From contig DASVDE010000001.1 in the NCBI GenBank assembly GCA_036381235.1, forward strand, positions 1 through 64,000: a stretch of 64,000 nucleotides of DNA, read 5' to 3'. The translations under genes were made by a program, and so were the position numbers. Shown here in pieces: positions 42,243-51,727 of this stretch. This stretch comes from DASVDE01 sp036381235. Lineage in GTDB: Bacteria > Actinomycetota > Thermoleophilia > Solirubrobacterales > 70-9. Positions within the stretch are counted from its first letter, which is position 1; each line of letters begins with the position of its first letter. The notes below the pieces were generated by a model. The model was not told the DNA's origin. It ran no database searches and worked only from the letters and a program-made list of their open reading frames with translations.

Positions 42243-43172
42243 ATGCGGCCCACCGTCTACATCCCGAATCACAATGGCTCCCAACGCCTGGACCGAGCGC
42301 TGCGGAGCCTGAGAGAGCAGACCCGACCGGTCGACGTGGTGGTCGCCGACAACGGGTCGGCGGACGGCTCTGCGGAGCTGATCCGCGGGGTGTTCCCCGA
42401 GGTGTCGCTGGTGGAGCTTGGGCGAAACATCGGCTTCGGCCCGGCTCTCAACAGAGCGATCGCCGAGCATCCCGCCGACCCGCTGATCCTGCTCAACAAC
42501 GATGCCGAGTGCGAGCCGCGGTTCGTCGAGGCGCTGCTCGACGCCGACGACGAGAACACCCAGATGGTCGCCGGAGTGCTGCTGCAGGAGCGCCGGCCGG
42601 AGCTGATCGACTCCGCCGGCGTCGTTGCCGACCGCACCCTGATGGGCTTCGACTACCTGCACGGGGAACCGGCCGAGGCCGCGCGCCGCGCGCCCGCCCC
42701 CCTTGGCCCGACCGGCGGGGCGGCGCTCTACCGGCGCGCCGCGTTTGAGGCGGTCGACGGCTTCGACGAGCGGATCTTCCTCTACTACGAAGACCTCGAC
42801 CTCGCCCTGCGAATCAGCGCCGCGGGCGGGCGGTGCCGCCTCGCCCCCGATGCCCGCGCCCTGCACGCCTACTCGGCGAGCCTCGGCGCGAAGAGCGGAG
42901 AGAAGTTCGGCCGGACGGGCTGGAGCCGGGGCTACATGCTGCGCCGCTACGGCGCGATGTCGAACCCCCGCGATGCGATGCGGGTGTTGGCGACCGAGGG
43001 CGCGATCTGCGCGGGGCAGCTGCTGATGGACCGCACAGCGAAGGGCCTCGGCGGCCGTCTGCGCGGCTGGCGCGACGGCGCCGGCCTGAAGCGCCGGGAG
43101 GTCAACGAGGGAGCGCTCCTCGACATCTCGCTGCGCGAAGCGCTGCAAATGCGACGTCGACGGCACGACTAG
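42243..43172 (+). CDS. Glycosyltransferase family 2
   Basis: 309 residues, ATG at 42243, divergent from rmlA with a 31-base gap. RPTVYIPNHNGSQRLDRALR, VVVADNGSADGSAELI, IGFGPALNRAIAEHP and the DxD-like LILLNNDAECEPRFVE form the GT-A core; GPTGGAALYRRAAFEAVDGF and YYEDLDLALRISAAG complete it. It resembles rhamnosyl- and galactofuranosyltransferases. The C-terminal helix region ends with REALQMRRRRHD, a basic membrane-facing tail. It probably extends the same repeat unit. Confidence 0.88.
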   Translation: MRPTVYIPNHNGSQRLDRALRSLREQTRPVDVVVADNGSADGSAELIRGVFPEVSLVELGRNIGFGPALNRAIAEHPADPLILLNNDAECEPRFVEALLDADDENTQMVAGVLLQERRPELIDSAGVVADRTLMGFDYLHGEPAEAARRAPAPLGPTGGAALYRRAAFEAVDGFDERIFLYYEDLDLALRISAAGGRCRLAPDARALHAYSASLGAKSGEKFGRTGWSRGYMLRRYGAMSNPRDAMRVLATEGAICAGQLLMDRTAKGLGGRLRGWRDGAGLKRREVNEGALLDISLREALQMRRRRHD

Positions 43173-43197
43173 AGGCTGCCTGTAGAATCGCGCGCCG

Positions 43198-43890
43198 GTG
43201 CGCCCCGGCCTCTCTCTATCGATTCTGGTTCCCGTCTACAACGAGGAGGGAACCGCGGTCAAAGCGCTCCGCGAGATCCTCGACGCGGACATTGGGGCCG
43301 AGCGCGAGATCATTGTCGTCGACGATGGTTCAACGGACGGCACCGCGGCCGCTCTGGCTGCCGAAAGCTGGCCCGACAACGTTCGGTTCATCTCACACCC
43401 GAGCAACCGTGGCAAGGGGGGTGCAATCCAAACCGGCTTAACGGCGGCCACCGGCACCCACACCGCGATAATGGACGCGGATCTCGAGTACCGGCCTGAG
43501 GACCTCGGCAAGCTCGTCGCAGCAGCGTCCGAAGGGCACGAGGTCGTCTTTGGCACCAGAGCGTTCGAGGCACACTCGGCTCACAGCTTCTGGTACGTGA
43601 TCGGAAATCGAACCGTTACCCACTTTGGGAACCTGCTGTTCAACTGCTGGTTGTCCGACATGATGACCTGCCACAAGCTGATCCCAACCGAGTTGTTTCG
43701 CTCACTCGACCTGCGCGAGAACGGCTTCGCCATCGAGGCGGAGATCACCGCTCGGCTTCTTCGCCGCCATATCTCGATCTATGAGGTTCCGGTCGCCTAC
43801 CAGGCCCGCAGCCACGAAGCGGGGAAGAAGCTGACCGCAACCGACGGCCTGCGAGTGCTCCGCACCCTGATCCGCTGCCGCGTCAGCTAA
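43198..43890 (+). CDS. Glycosyltransferase family 2 (DPM1-like)
   Basis: 230 residues, GTG at 43198. LSILVPVYNEEGTAVKALRE, IIVVDDGSTDGTAAAL, NRGKGGAIQTGLTAATG and AIMDADLEYRPEDLGKLV are textbook dolichol-phosphate-mannose-synthase-like motifs. HKLIPTELFRSLDLRENGF and FAIEAEITARLLRRH follow. Such enzymes charge polyprenyl phosphate with a hexose that is then used by GT-C membrane transferases, such as the gene that converges on it at 43898. It lacks membrane helices itself. Confidence 0.88.
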   Translation: MRPGLSLSILVPVYNEEGTAVKALREILDADIGAEREIIVVDDGSTDGTAAALAAESWPDNVRFISHPSNRGKGGAIQTGLTAATGTHTAIMDADLEYRPEDLGKLVAAASEGHEVVFGTRAFEAHSAHSFWYVIGNRTVTHFGNLLFNCWLSDMMTCHKLIPTELFRSLDLRENGFAIEAEITARLLRRHISIYEVPVAYQARSHEAGKKLTATDGLRVLRTLIRCRVS

Positions 43891-43897
43891 GCCGACG

Positions 43898-45478
43898 TTA
43901 GGCGGAAGCGTCGCCGATCGGCGCAACGCGAGAGCCCCCGGCTTTGTTCCTGAGCCACAGGGCAATCGACATGGCGGAGATGACGGCGGCGGCGGCCAGT
44001 GGGCCCGCCGGGGGAACCATGTACCGCCCGATGTAGTTGGCGGAGAAGGGTGGCAAGACGATGATCGCCAGGCCGCCGATGCCCAGCACCAACACGGCGA
44101 TCCGACTGCGACGAGGCCCGACGAACAGGCCGATGAGGATGAGCAGCGTGGCGATCGTCAACAACGTCCCCCCGAAGCGGACGATCCGCTGATAGTCATA
44201 GAAGAAGTTCAACACCCTGTACCTGCGATGCACTGAGAAGGGCGAGAAAAAGGTCTCCATGCCCTTCTGTGTGTCCGCCTGTGTTTTGTCCGGAGTGGTG
44301 CCGGCCAACGCCCAACTGAGCTGACCGTCGATGTCCGTCCCTCGGCCGGACCTCCAAGCCCCATAGGACCCGGGGAAGAAATAGGCCCTTATGTCCGGCC
44401 AGACAGACTCGATATAGGCACGTGGCTGGTGCAGGACCGCCTGCCAGCCGAACGCGTTGAGCTTGTCGTCGTCGGTGCCGAAGAAGCCGATCTTCCTCAA
44501 GGCCGGAGACCCTGGATCGTATAGGTACCAATCGGGGCCGAACCGGTCCTCGGCCGCGCTTGTCTCACACAGCCTCCGAGTGCCCGGAGGCGGAGTGAAC
44601 TGTGTGCAGTCGGCAAAAGGCGCCACGCGGGCATAGAGGTGCCACCCCGGGGACGGTGTGATGCCAAATCGGTGGCCGTCTATCGCATTTGCGGCGCCGT
44701 ACCCCAACAGCAGGACGCATGCGACTCCGAGGAATGCGACCAGAGGCCGCCAGCGTGGCAGCCAGGGGCGAGGCCGTGCCAGCAGCAGGGCCAGGAGGAG
44801 CACCGGGATCAGGAACAGGCCAGCGGTCCTGGCGATTCCCACCAAGGCGATCAGGACGCCGGCGATGACCGGCCAGGGCCACCACCGCTGTGGCTCCTCC
44901 AGGGCGCGAGCGGTGGCATAGAGGAGACCCGCCAGCAGCAGCGTGAACAGCGTCTCCGACATGATCAGGCCCTCGAGATAGAGCTGATCGGCGCCCAGCA
45001 GGATCACCGCCGCCGCGACGACTCCGGGCCAGGGGGAGCCGCATAGCCGACGCACAGCAGCGAAGAGGATCAGCGCCGAGGCGATGCCCATCAGATGCTG
45101 GAGAACGACGAAGGCGCCGACCGAACGGGTGACGAAGCCGATCGAGGCGAGGAACATCGAGTAGCCGGGAGGATGCTGGGGATTGCCGAGCACGTCGTAC
45201 TCCGCGTAATAGGAGTATGGCCACGAGTCGCCCAGGACCGGCAACGAGGGCCAAGCGGCCTCGCTGGCCAGCACCCGCAGCATCGCGCCGGCGAGTACGA
45301 GCGTCACGAGCGCGTACAGCGCCCAACTCGGTGAAGTCCACCCCGCCCACGCCGGAAGGCGACGCCGGAAGGCGGTGACTGAGTCGGGGAGGGCGGCCAA
45401 CGCGCGCGAAGGGTATGCGATTGGGGGAACCGCCTGCGAATATGCCGTCCGAGCATCCCTGCCGATGACGGCTTTCAC
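43898..45478 (-). CDS. GT-C-like membrane glycosyltransferase (ArnT/PMT-type)
   Basis: 526 residues if the GTG at 45478 is used; a TTG at 45400 is an alternative and the true start is uncertain. About ten to eleven transmembrane helices. After the first helix comes a long loop with SWPYSYYAEYDVLGNPQHPP and GYSMFLASIGF, resembling the first-loop acidic region of GT39/ArnT proteins. A large outer loop (about 250-370) holds two cysteines. It likely uses polyprenyl-phosphate sugars, perhaps from the adjacent DPM1-like enzyme, to modify an exported glycan. The 5' end overlaps or nearly overlaps that of the divergent sulfotransferase gene. Confidence 0.72.
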   Translation of the reverse strand: MKAVIGRDARTAYSQAVPPIAYPSRALAALPDSVTAFRRRLPAWAGWTSPSWALYALVTLVLAGAMLRVLASEAAWPSLPVLGDSWPYSYYAEYDVLGNPQHPPGYSMFLASIGFVTRSVGAFVVLQHLMGIASALILFAAVRRLCGSPWPGVVAAAVILLGADQLYLEGLIMSETLFTLLLAGLLYATARALEEPQRWWPWPVIAGVLIALVGIARTAGLFLIPVLLLALLLARPRPWLPRWRPLVAFLGVACVLLLGYGAANAIDGHRFGITPSPGWHLYARVAPFADCTQFTPPPGTRRLCETSAAEDRFGPDWYLYDPGSPALRKIGFFGTDDDKLNAFGWQAVLHQPRAYIESVWPDIRAYFFPGSYGAWRSGRGTDIDGQLSWALAGTTPDKTQADTQKGMETFFSPFSVHRRYRVLNFFYDYQRIVRFGGTLLTIATLLILIGLFVGPRRSRIAVLVLGIGGLAIIVLPPFSANYIGRYMVPPAGPLAAAAVISAMSIALWLRNKAGGSRVAPIGDASA

Positions 45479-45524
45479 TGACAAGGACCGCAAAGATGCG
45501 GAGGCCACAGGGCATCGAGAGGCC

Positions 45525-46637
45525 ATGGGGGTCATCGTGCTCGGCGCGGGGAGAAGCGGAACGAGCGCAATCACCCGCTCTTTCCTCAAGAGCGGTTTTT
45601 TTGCCGGGCGAGACGAAGATCTCTATCCGGCCAATCGCGGCAACCCCCTGGGTCACTTCGAACCCCTTTCGGTGCTCGAAGTCAATGAAGAGCTGTTGGA
45701 GAAGTTCGGGTGCACCTGGTGGGCCGACTTCCCCCCTTCAGAGGAGCAGCTCTCCCAACAAGCCGACGTGGCGCCGCGCCTAAAGTCGATCCTGGACGAC
45801 CTGATCGCCTCTGCCGACGGGGCTCCGATCGTCGTCAAGGAACCACGGATAAACGGCCTACTACCCCTCTGGGGGCCGGTGATCGGGGGGGTTCTACATC
45901 CGGTTCTGGCGATCCGCGACCCTGTCGAGGTCGCACTTTCCCACGCGCATCGCGACGAGACCCCGATAAGCCATGCGCTGGCCGCCTGGGAGGCCCAAAT
46001 GGCTCTGGTCCTCCACTGGCTGGACGGGCAGACCGTGACCATTGCCCCCTACGCCCAGCTCATCGCCCGACCCGAGCTGGCGAAAGAAATCGTGGGCAAC
46101 GCGGCAAAGCATCTCGATCCCGGGCGGGCGGGTCGGATACGCCCAGCGAATGCGGGGTCGGCGTTGGAGCCCGCCCTGCATCAACAGCGTGCCGTGGACG
46201 TCGACTATGCCGAGTACCTGACCGGGCGGCAGGCTGTCCTTTGGGACTATCTGAGCTCGCTGTCCGTCGGCGACGTGCAGCTGAAGGCCCCCGAACAACT
46301 CGGCGACTCGCGCGCGGCACATACGTCGATGCGGAGGGAGAGCGAGTGGATTCAGCTGCACCAGGCTTATGCATCCCTGACCGAAGAGCACTCCAAGGCG
46401 CAGGAGAGGGCGATGGGACTCGGGAGAGATCTCGCGGATGTGGGGCGACGCCTCGCGGAGATGGGCGAACTGGCTCGTCAGGAGGCAGCGAAAGCAGACC
46501 GCTTTGCTCGCGAGCTGGAAGGGGTCCGCGCGTCGGCAAGCTGGCGAATCACCGCTCCGCTGCGTCGACTCAAGCAAGCCAGGCACGTGCGCGCGCGAGG
46601 TCGCCCTCGCGATTCAAGCAACGACGCTCGGCGATGA
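45525..46637 (+). CDS. Sulfotransferase family protein with C-terminal coiled coil
   Basis: 370 residues from ATG at 45525 (an ATG at 45465 adds 20). The PAPS loop is GVIVLGAGRSGTSAITRSFL; GAPIVVKEPRINGLLPLWGP and VLAIRDPVEVALSHAHR supply the 3'-phosphate-binding R and S. The last 100 residues are a predicted coiled coil (EWIQLHQAYASLTEEHSKAQ on to LARQEAAKADRFARELEGV) ending in ASWRITAPLRRLKQA, a tail also seen in glycosyltransferases. It should transfer sulfate from PAPS to a glycan. The final 68 bases overlap the convergent glycosyltransferase gene. Confidence 0.82.
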   Translation: MGVIVLGAGRSGTSAITRSFLKSGFFAGRDEDLYPANRGNPLGHFEPLSVLEVNEELLEKFGCTWWADFPPSEEQLSQQADVAPRLKSILDDLIASADGAPIVVKEPRINGLLPLWGPVIGGVLHPVLAIRDPVEVALSHAHRDETPISHALAAWEAQMALVLHWLDGQTVTIAPYAQLIARPELAKEIVGNAAKHLDPGRAGRIRPANAGSALEPALHQQRAVDVDYAEYLTGRQAVLWDYLSSLSVGDVQLKAPEQLGDSRAAHTSMRRESEWIQLHQAYASLTEEHSKAQERAMGLGRDLADVGRRLAEMGELARQEAAKADRFARELEGVRASASWRITAPLRRLKQARHVRARGRPRDSSNDARR

Positions 46638-47523
46638 GATTCGGCAGCCAGCGCAGAACGCTGAGCTTTCCCCGCAGCGTCGACAGAAACCGCCGTTCGC
46701 GTGCGGCACGGAGCAGCGAGCCGACCTCCACCAGGACGATCCTGGGAATCATGCCGAGGGGCATGAACTTGACCTGGGTGGCAAGCCGATTGCGAGCCAC
46801 AAGCCTGGCGTTCTCTTTATTCGGGCGCTCGAAGCCCTGCTTCCAGGAGGCATTGCCAACGTGCCAGATCACGGCCTCGGGAACGCATTCGAAGCGCCAG
46901 CCGGCGATCTGCGCCCGCACGTTGAGATCGACGTCCTCGTAGAAGGCGAAGTAGCGCTCGTCATAGCCGCCCAGGTCGTCGAACAGCTCGCGACGGAGGA
47001 GGCAAGCCGCGCCGCAGACACCGAAGACCTCGCGGCGCGCCAGATGTTCCTGTCGTTGAATCTCTCCGGCACCCGTCTCGAAGGCCCGTCCATCCCTCGT
47101 AAGAGACTGTCCAACGCTGTAGATGCGGGCAGAATCGATCGGAAACGGCGGCTTGTCCTCCTCTTCCAGTTGCAGAATTCGCGGCTGGACCCCACCCAGC
47201 GAAGGATCGGCGTCCAAAGCCTCAGCGAGCAAGCGGATGCACCCCGGCTCGAGCACCGTGTCGGAGTTAAGGACCAAGACGTAAGGCGCAGCCACCCGCG
47301 CCGCGCCAAGATCGACCGCCGCCGCGAAGCCGACGTTTCGCGGTAGGGGCAGGTGCGAGAAGCCTTCGCGCTTCAGATACTCGAGCGAGCCGTCGGAGGA
47401 ACCGTTGTCGACGACCAGCAGCCCGACCTCAGGCTCCTGCTCCCCAAGCGAGCCGAGACAGCGTGGGAGGAACGCCATCGAGTTCCAGCTCGGGACGATC
47501 GCTGCGACGGATCTGGTCCTCAT
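46570..47523 (-). CDS. Glycosyltransferase family 2 (rhamnosyltransferase-like)
   Basis: 317 residues, ATG at 47523 (MRTRSVAAIVPSWNSM). Core motifs: LLVVDNGSSDGSLEYLK, PRNVGFAAAVDLGAARVA, VLVLNSDTVLEPGCIRLL, FGVCGAACLLRRELFDDLGG and YFAFYEDVDLNVRAQIAGWR. This arrangement is the WcaE/rhamnosyl type. The C-terminus has RNRLATQVKFMPLGMIPRIV, an amphipathic membrane-associating segment. It diverges from the methyltransferase gene by 66 bases and overlaps the sulfotransferase 3' end by 68 bases. Confidence 0.88.
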   Translation of the reverse strand: MRTRSVAAIVPSWNSMAFLPRCLGSLGEQEPEVGLLVVDNGSSDGSLEYLKREGFSHLPLPRNVGFAAAVDLGAARVAAPYVLVLNSDTVLEPGCIRLLAEALDADPSLGGVQPRILQLEEEDKPPFPIDSARIYSVGQSLTRDGRAFETGAGEIQRQEHLARREVFGVCGAACLLRRELFDDLGGYDERYFAFYEDVDLNVRAQIAGWRFECVPEAVIWHVGNASWKQGFERPNKENARLVARNRLATQVKFMPLGMIPRIVLVEVGSLLRAARERRFLSTLRGKLSVLRWLPNLIAERRCLNREGDLARARAWLA

Positions 47524-47589
47524 CTTGCGGAAGCCTGACAGGCCAGGCTGGGATCGCACGAGAGCGGCGGCGGCGGGTAGCCTCCTGGC

Positions 47590-48474
47590 ATGAGCGCCAC
47601 CCCTCAAAACGCCACCCGGGAAGCGCAGAGCGCAGCCGATCCTCCTCGAGTCCTCTTCGATGCTCGCGCCGAGTTCGCGTCTCGCTTCCTGAGCGGCCGG
47701 GGACTGGAGATCGGGGCCCTTCACCAGCCCCTGGCGCTGCCCCCGCACGCGCATGTCCGCTACGTGGACCGAATGTCTGCCGAGAGCCTTCACGCCGAGT
47801 ATCCGGAACTGGCCGACTGGGACCTCACCTCTGTCGACGCGATCGACGATGGCGAGCGCCTGACGACGATCCCCGACGCCTCACAGGACTTCATCGTCGC
47901 CAACCACTTCCTCGAGCACTGCGAAGACCCGATCGCCACGATCGGCACGCATCTGAGCAAGCTGAAGCCGGGCGGCATTCTCTTCTACGCGGTGCCGGAC
48001 AAGCGCTACACCTTCGACTTCCGCCGTCCGCTGACCCCCCTCGATCACATGATCGGCGACCACGAAGGCGGCGCCGAAGAGTCTCGCCGGGAGCACTACG
48101 AGGAGTGGAGCCGGCTTGTGACCGAGGAGTCCGATTGGAAACCCGACGACCCGGAGGCCGAGGAGAGGGCGATCGCCGTCGCGCGCCGCCTGGAGGCGGA
48201 CAGGTACTCGATCCACATGCACGTGTGGACCCAGGCTGAGTTCCTGCAGCTGATCCTCCATTGCCGAGCCCGCTTCGGCGATGCCTTCGACATCGAGGCT
48301 GCGGCACGGCGCTCGCTGGAGTTCGTCGTGGTGCTGCGCAAGCAGGGGCCCATCCCCGAGATCCCAAACGCTCCCACGGCACCGCCCGAGCCCCGGCGCC
48401 CCCTGCGAGCCATCCCGCGTCGAGCGGTCGCGGCGCTTCGGCGGGCGAGACATCGTCGCGCCGCGCAACGATAG
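47590..48474 (+). CDS. Methyltransferase-domain protein
   Basis: 294 residues, ATG at 47590. SGRGLEIGALHQPLALPPHA is a variant motif I (GLEIGAL), then VRYVDRMSAESLHAEYPEL, QDFIVANHFLEHCEDPI and LKPGGILFYAVPDKRYTFD. This GLEIGA type occurs in polysaccharide loci, often beside Wzt, and may methylate a terminal sugar that ends chain growth. The last 40 residues are arginine-rich. It lies 38 bases ahead of the wzt-like gene, likely in the same transcript. Confidence 0.82.
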   Translation: MSATPQNATREAQSAADPPRVLFDARAEFASRFLSGRGLEIGALHQPLALPPHAHVRYVDRMSAESLHAEYPELADWDLTSVDAIDDGERLTTIPDASQDFIVANHFLEHCEDPIATIGTHLSKLKPGGILFYAVPDKRYTFDFRRPLTPLDHMIGDHEGGAEESRREHYEEWSRLVTEESDWKPDDPEAEERAIAVARRLEADRYSIHMHVWTQAEFLQLILHCRARFGDAFDIEAAARRSLEFVVVLRKQGPIPEIPNAPTAPPEPRRPLRAIPRRAVAALRRARHRRAAQR

Positions 48475-48512
48475 CCGCGGCAAACCCGCAGCTCGAGCCA
48501 GGCCCACCGTCC

Positions 48513-49775
48513 ATGCCCGTCGAAAAAACCATCCCGACCCCGTCCGCCATGGCCGACAGCCCGGCGCCGTCCGAGGAGGTGGCGATCGAGGTCAGCGATC
48601 TCCACAAGGCCTTCCGCATCCCGACTCACCGGATCGACTCGTTCAAGGAGCGAGTCGTGCGCCCGTTCTCCTCACGCGAGTACCGGGAGCTGCGGGCGCT
48701 CGACGGAGTCTCCTTCGAAGTGCGCAAGGGAGAGTTCTTCGGAATCGTCGGACGCAACGGCTCCGGCAAGAGCACCCTGCTGAAACTCCTCGCCAGCATC
48801 TACAAGGCGGATGCAGGGAAGATCCGCATGGCCGGACGACTCGCCCCCTTCATCGAGTTGGGGGTCGGCTTCAACCTCGAGCTGACCGCGCGGGAAAACG
48901 TGATCCTCAACGGGGTGATGATGGGGCTCACCCCCCGAGAGACCCGGCAGCGCCTCGACGCGGTTCTCGATTTCGCCGAACTGCGGGACTTCGTCGACCT
49001 TAAGCTGAAGAACTACTCGTCGGGGATGATGGTCCGCCTCGCCTTCTCGACGATGATGGAGGCCGACGCCGACATCCTGCTGATCGACGAGGTGCTCGCG
49101 GTCGGCGACGCCGCATTCCAGCAAAAATGCGCCGATGCTTTCCGCGAGATGAAAGGCCAGCGCAAGACGATCGTCCTGGTCACCCATGAGATGGGGACCG
49201 TGGAGGAGTACTGCCATCGCGCGATGCTGATCGACGGCGGCCGGATCAGCCAGATCGGCGACCCCAGCGAGATCGGCCGCCACTACCTGCGGCTCAACTT
49301 CGAGTCCGGCGTCGATGCCGGCCGGGAGACCGTCACAGAGATCACCGATGGGGTCAACCTCGTCGATATCTGGCTCGAGAGCGAGAAGGGCGAGCGGATC
49401 GCCAGCGTCGAGCACGGCGAGAGGATTCGGCTGCGCGCCGAGCTGGAGGTGGTGCGCGAAATGCCCGGGGTGAGCGTGGGCTTCACGATCGGAAACGCGG
49501 ACGGAATCAACATCGTCCAGCTTGGCGCGGGTGTCCCCGGCAGTGGCAAGACGCACATCGTTCGCGCGGGGCAGCGCATTCAGGTGACCGCGGAGATGGA
49601 GAACCCGCTGGCCCCCGGCCGCTACTTCGTGCACTGCGCGGTGGAGCGCAACCCTGGATCGACAACCGCCATGCTCGTGCACAGCGCCCTCGACTTCGTC
49701 GTCTTCGGCACCCCATCCCAGGGAGTCGTCTCGCTCGAGCACGAGATCTCCGCAGATGTGGAGGAAGAGCGGTGA
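48513..49775 (+). CDS. wzt: Polysaccharide ABC exporter, ATP-binding subunit (Wzt-like)
   Basis: 420 residues from the ATG at 48513; ATG at 48549 is possible. Walker A GIVGRNGSGKSTLLKLLAS, signature YSSGMMVRLAFS, Walker B ADILLIDEVLAVGD and the H-loop VTHEMG are intact. The N-terminal HRIDSFKERVVRPFSSREYR extension is typical of TagH/Wzt. A C-terminal beta-sandwich (about 285-420, VNLVDIWLESEKGERIASVE) resembles the Wzt carbohydrate-binding domain that recognises the finished chain end. Works with the permease whose GTG overlaps its stop. Confidence 0.93.
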   Translation: MPVEKTIPTPSAMADSPAPSEEVAIEVSDLHKAFRIPTHRIDSFKERVVRPFSSREYRELRALDGVSFEVRKGEFFGIVGRNGSGKSTLLKLLASIYKADAGKIRMAGRLAPFIELGVGFNLELTARENVILNGVMMGLTPRETRQRLDAVLDFAELRDFVDLKLKNYSSGMMVRLAFSTMMEADADILLIDEVLAVGDAAFQQKCADAFREMKGQRKTIVLVTHEMGTVEEYCHRAMLIDGGRISQIGDPSEIGRHYLRLNFESGVDAGRETVTEITDGVNLVDIWLESEKGERIASVEHGERIRLRAELEVVREMPGVSVGFTIGNADGINIVQLGAGVPGSGKTHIVRAGQRIQVTAEMENPLAPGRYFVHCAVERNPGSTTAMLVHSALDFVVFGTPSQGVVSLEHEISADVEEER

Positions 49776-50623
49776 ACACCGTCGCGGCAAGGGGGGAGCA
49801 ACTCCGCGAGGTGCGCGGCCCATCGGCGCTGGCGGGCGGCGGGCGACGCTTCTTCGACCTGCTGCTGCTGATGTCTGTGACCGAGTTCAAACGCACCTAC
49901 TTCGGAACGGTGCTCGGCTACCTGTGGTCCCTGGTGCGGCCGCTGATGCTCTTCGCCGTCCTGCTCTTCGTCTTCACCCAAGTCCTGCGGGTCGGCAGCG
50001 GCGTGGACAACTATCCGGTCCTGCTGCTGCTCGGCATCGTCCTCTACTCGTTTTTCCAGGAGACGTCCACGAATTCAGTGACGGCGGTCGTCGCGCAGGA
50101 GGGCATAGTCCGCAAGACCCAGTTCCCTCGCCTGGTGATCCCCCTCGCCGTGGTTCTGACCGGCATCTTCAACCTCACCCTCAACCTGCTCGTGGTCACG
50201 GTCTTCATCCTCGCCTGGGGCGTCGACCCGACCTGGACCTGGCTGCTGTTCCCTGTGGCGCTGATCCTCTTCTTCGCCTTCGCCGCCGCCATCAGCATGA
50301 TGCTCTCCGCCCTGTTCGTGCGTTTCCGCGACACGATGATCATCTGGTCGGTGATGGTCACGGTCCTCTTCTACGCGACGCCGATCCTCTACCCGATCGA
50401 GATCGTCCCGGAGCAGTACCGCAGCCTGCTGATGATCAACCCCCTGGCACCGATCTTCGAGCAGGTGCGCGTTTGGGTGATCGACCCCTCGGCGCCGACC
50501 GCGGTCGACGCCGCCGGGGGCGTCCTCGGCCTGCTGCCGGCATTCGCGATATTCGTCGGCACCTGCGTCCTGGGCATTCTGATCTTCAGCCGCGCCGCAC
50601 CGCGGATCGCCGAGGAGCTGTAG
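49772..50623 (+). CDS. wzm: Polysaccharide ABC exporter, permease subunit (Wzm-like)
   Basis: 283 residues, GTG overlapping the wzt stop. ABC-2 membrane fold with six helices: FKRTYFGTVLGYLWSLVRPL starts the first, QEGIVRKTQFPRLVIPLAVV is the coupling helix region, and RFRDTMIIWSVMVTVLFYAT with PILYPIEIVPEQYRSLLMIN the C-terminal part. It moves undecaprenyl-linked polysaccharide across the membrane, energised by Wzt. The following epimerase gene starts five bases after the stop, so one operon runs at least from 48513 to 53544. Confidence 0.93.
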   Translation: MNTVAARGEQLREVRGPSALAGGGRRFFDLLLLMSVTEFKRTYFGTVLGYLWSLVRPLMLFAVLLFVFTQVLRVGSGVDNYPVLLLLGIVLYSFFQETSTNSVTAVVAQEGIVRKTQFPRLVIPLAVVLTGIFNLTLNLLVVTVFILAWGVDPTWTWLLFPVALILFFAFAAAISMMLSALFVRFRDTMIIWSVMVTVLFYATPILYPIEIVPEQYRSLLMINPLAPIFEQVRVWVIDPSAPTAVDAAGGVLGLLPAFAIFVGTCVLGILIFSRAAPRIAEEL

Positions 50624-50628
50624 GCCCT

Positions 50629-51720
50629 GTGGCGCGAGTCCTCGTCACCGGCGGCGCCGGCTTCGTCGGCTCGAACCTCGCGGTCTCGCTCGCCGAGCGA
50701 CACCCCGACTGGGACGTGCTGGTGCTCGACAACCTCTATCGACGGGGCTCGGAGCTGAACCTGCCCCGTCTGGAGCGCGCCGGGGTCGAGTTCGTCAAGG
50801 GAGACGTGCGCGAGCCGGAGGACCTGGAGCGCTTCTCCGGCCTGGATTCGATCGTCGAGTGCTCCGCCGAGCCATCGGTAATGAGCGGCGTCGACGGCGA
50901 CACCTCCTACCTCCTGCACACAAACCTGACCGGCGCCTACAACTGCCTCGAGCTGGCGCGGCGCGAGGGCGCCTTCATGGCCTTCCTCTCGACCAGCCGC
51001 GTCTACCCGGTCGAGCCGCAGCTCGCTCTAAACCTCGAGGAGGCGGCCACCCGCTTCGAGCTGGCGAGCGAGCAGCCGGCGGCGGGCGCCTCCCCCGCCG
51101 GGATCTCGGAGGACTTCCCCCTGACCGGAGCGCGCACTCTCTACGGCACCACCAAGCTCGCCGCCGAGCTGCTGATCGAGGAGTACCGTGCGGCCTTCGG
51201 CCTGCGCGCCGTCATCAACCGCTGCGGGGTGATCGCGGGCCCCTGGCAGATGGGCAAGGTCGATCAGGGCGTGTTCACCCACTGGATACTCGCCCACCAC
51301 TTCGGCAACCCGCTCACCTACATCGGCTTCGGCGGGACCGGCAAGCAGGTCCGCGACCTGCTCCATGTCGAGGACCTCGTCGACCTGGTCGAGCGGCAGC
51401 TGTTGGCCCCCGAAGCATGGGACGGAGTGACGGCGAACGTAGGCGGTGGGCGCGAGGTCAGCCTCTCGCTGCTGGAGACGACCGAGATCTGCCGGGAGCT
51501 GACCGGCAAGGAGGTGCCGATCGGGCCCGTCGAGGAAACACGCGCCGGCGACGTGCCGATCTATCTCTCCGATTGCGCGCGACTCTTCGAGCACACCGAC
51601 TGGCGCCCTCGTCGCACGGCGAGGGAGGTTCTCGCCGATATCCATCGGTGGATCTCCTCCGACGAGGAGCGCATCGCAAGTGCGCTCGACATCGACGCCC
51701 CGGTCGGGGGAAGGGAGTAG
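50629..51720 (+). CDS. NAD-dependent sugar epimerase/dehydratase (SDR)
   Basis: 363 residues, GTG at 50629. VLVTGGAGFVGSNLAVSLAE for NAD, VECSAEPSVMSGVDGDTSYL, AFLSTSRVYPVEPQLAL and the catalytic YGTTKLAAELL. NRCGVIAGPWQMGKVDQGVF and FTHWILAHHFGNPLTYIG match the CDP-paratose/tyvelose 2-epimerase group. An unusual insert between the S and Y motifs (about 130-165) is rich in E and A. It likely converts the exported chain's sugar nucleotide. The next gene is a second SDR of the same group, seven bases on. Confidence 0.82.
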   Translation: MARVLVTGGAGFVGSNLAVSLAERHPDWDVLVLDNLYRRGSELNLPRLERAGVEFVKGDVREPEDLERFSGLDSIVECSAEPSVMSGVDGDTSYLLHTNLTGAYNCLELARREGAFMAFLSTSRVYPVEPQLALNLEEAATRFELASEQPAAGASPAGISEDFPLTGARTLYGTTKLAAELLIEEYRAAFGLRAVINRCGVIAGPWQMGKVDQGVFTHWILAHHFGNPLTYIGFGGTGKQVRDLLHVEDLVDLVERQLLAPEAWDGVTANVGGGREVSLSLLETTEICRELTGKEVPIGPVEETRAGDVPIYLSDCARLFEHTDWRPRRTAREVLADIHRWISSDEERIASALDIDAPVGGRE

Positions 51721-51727
51721 GGGGGCG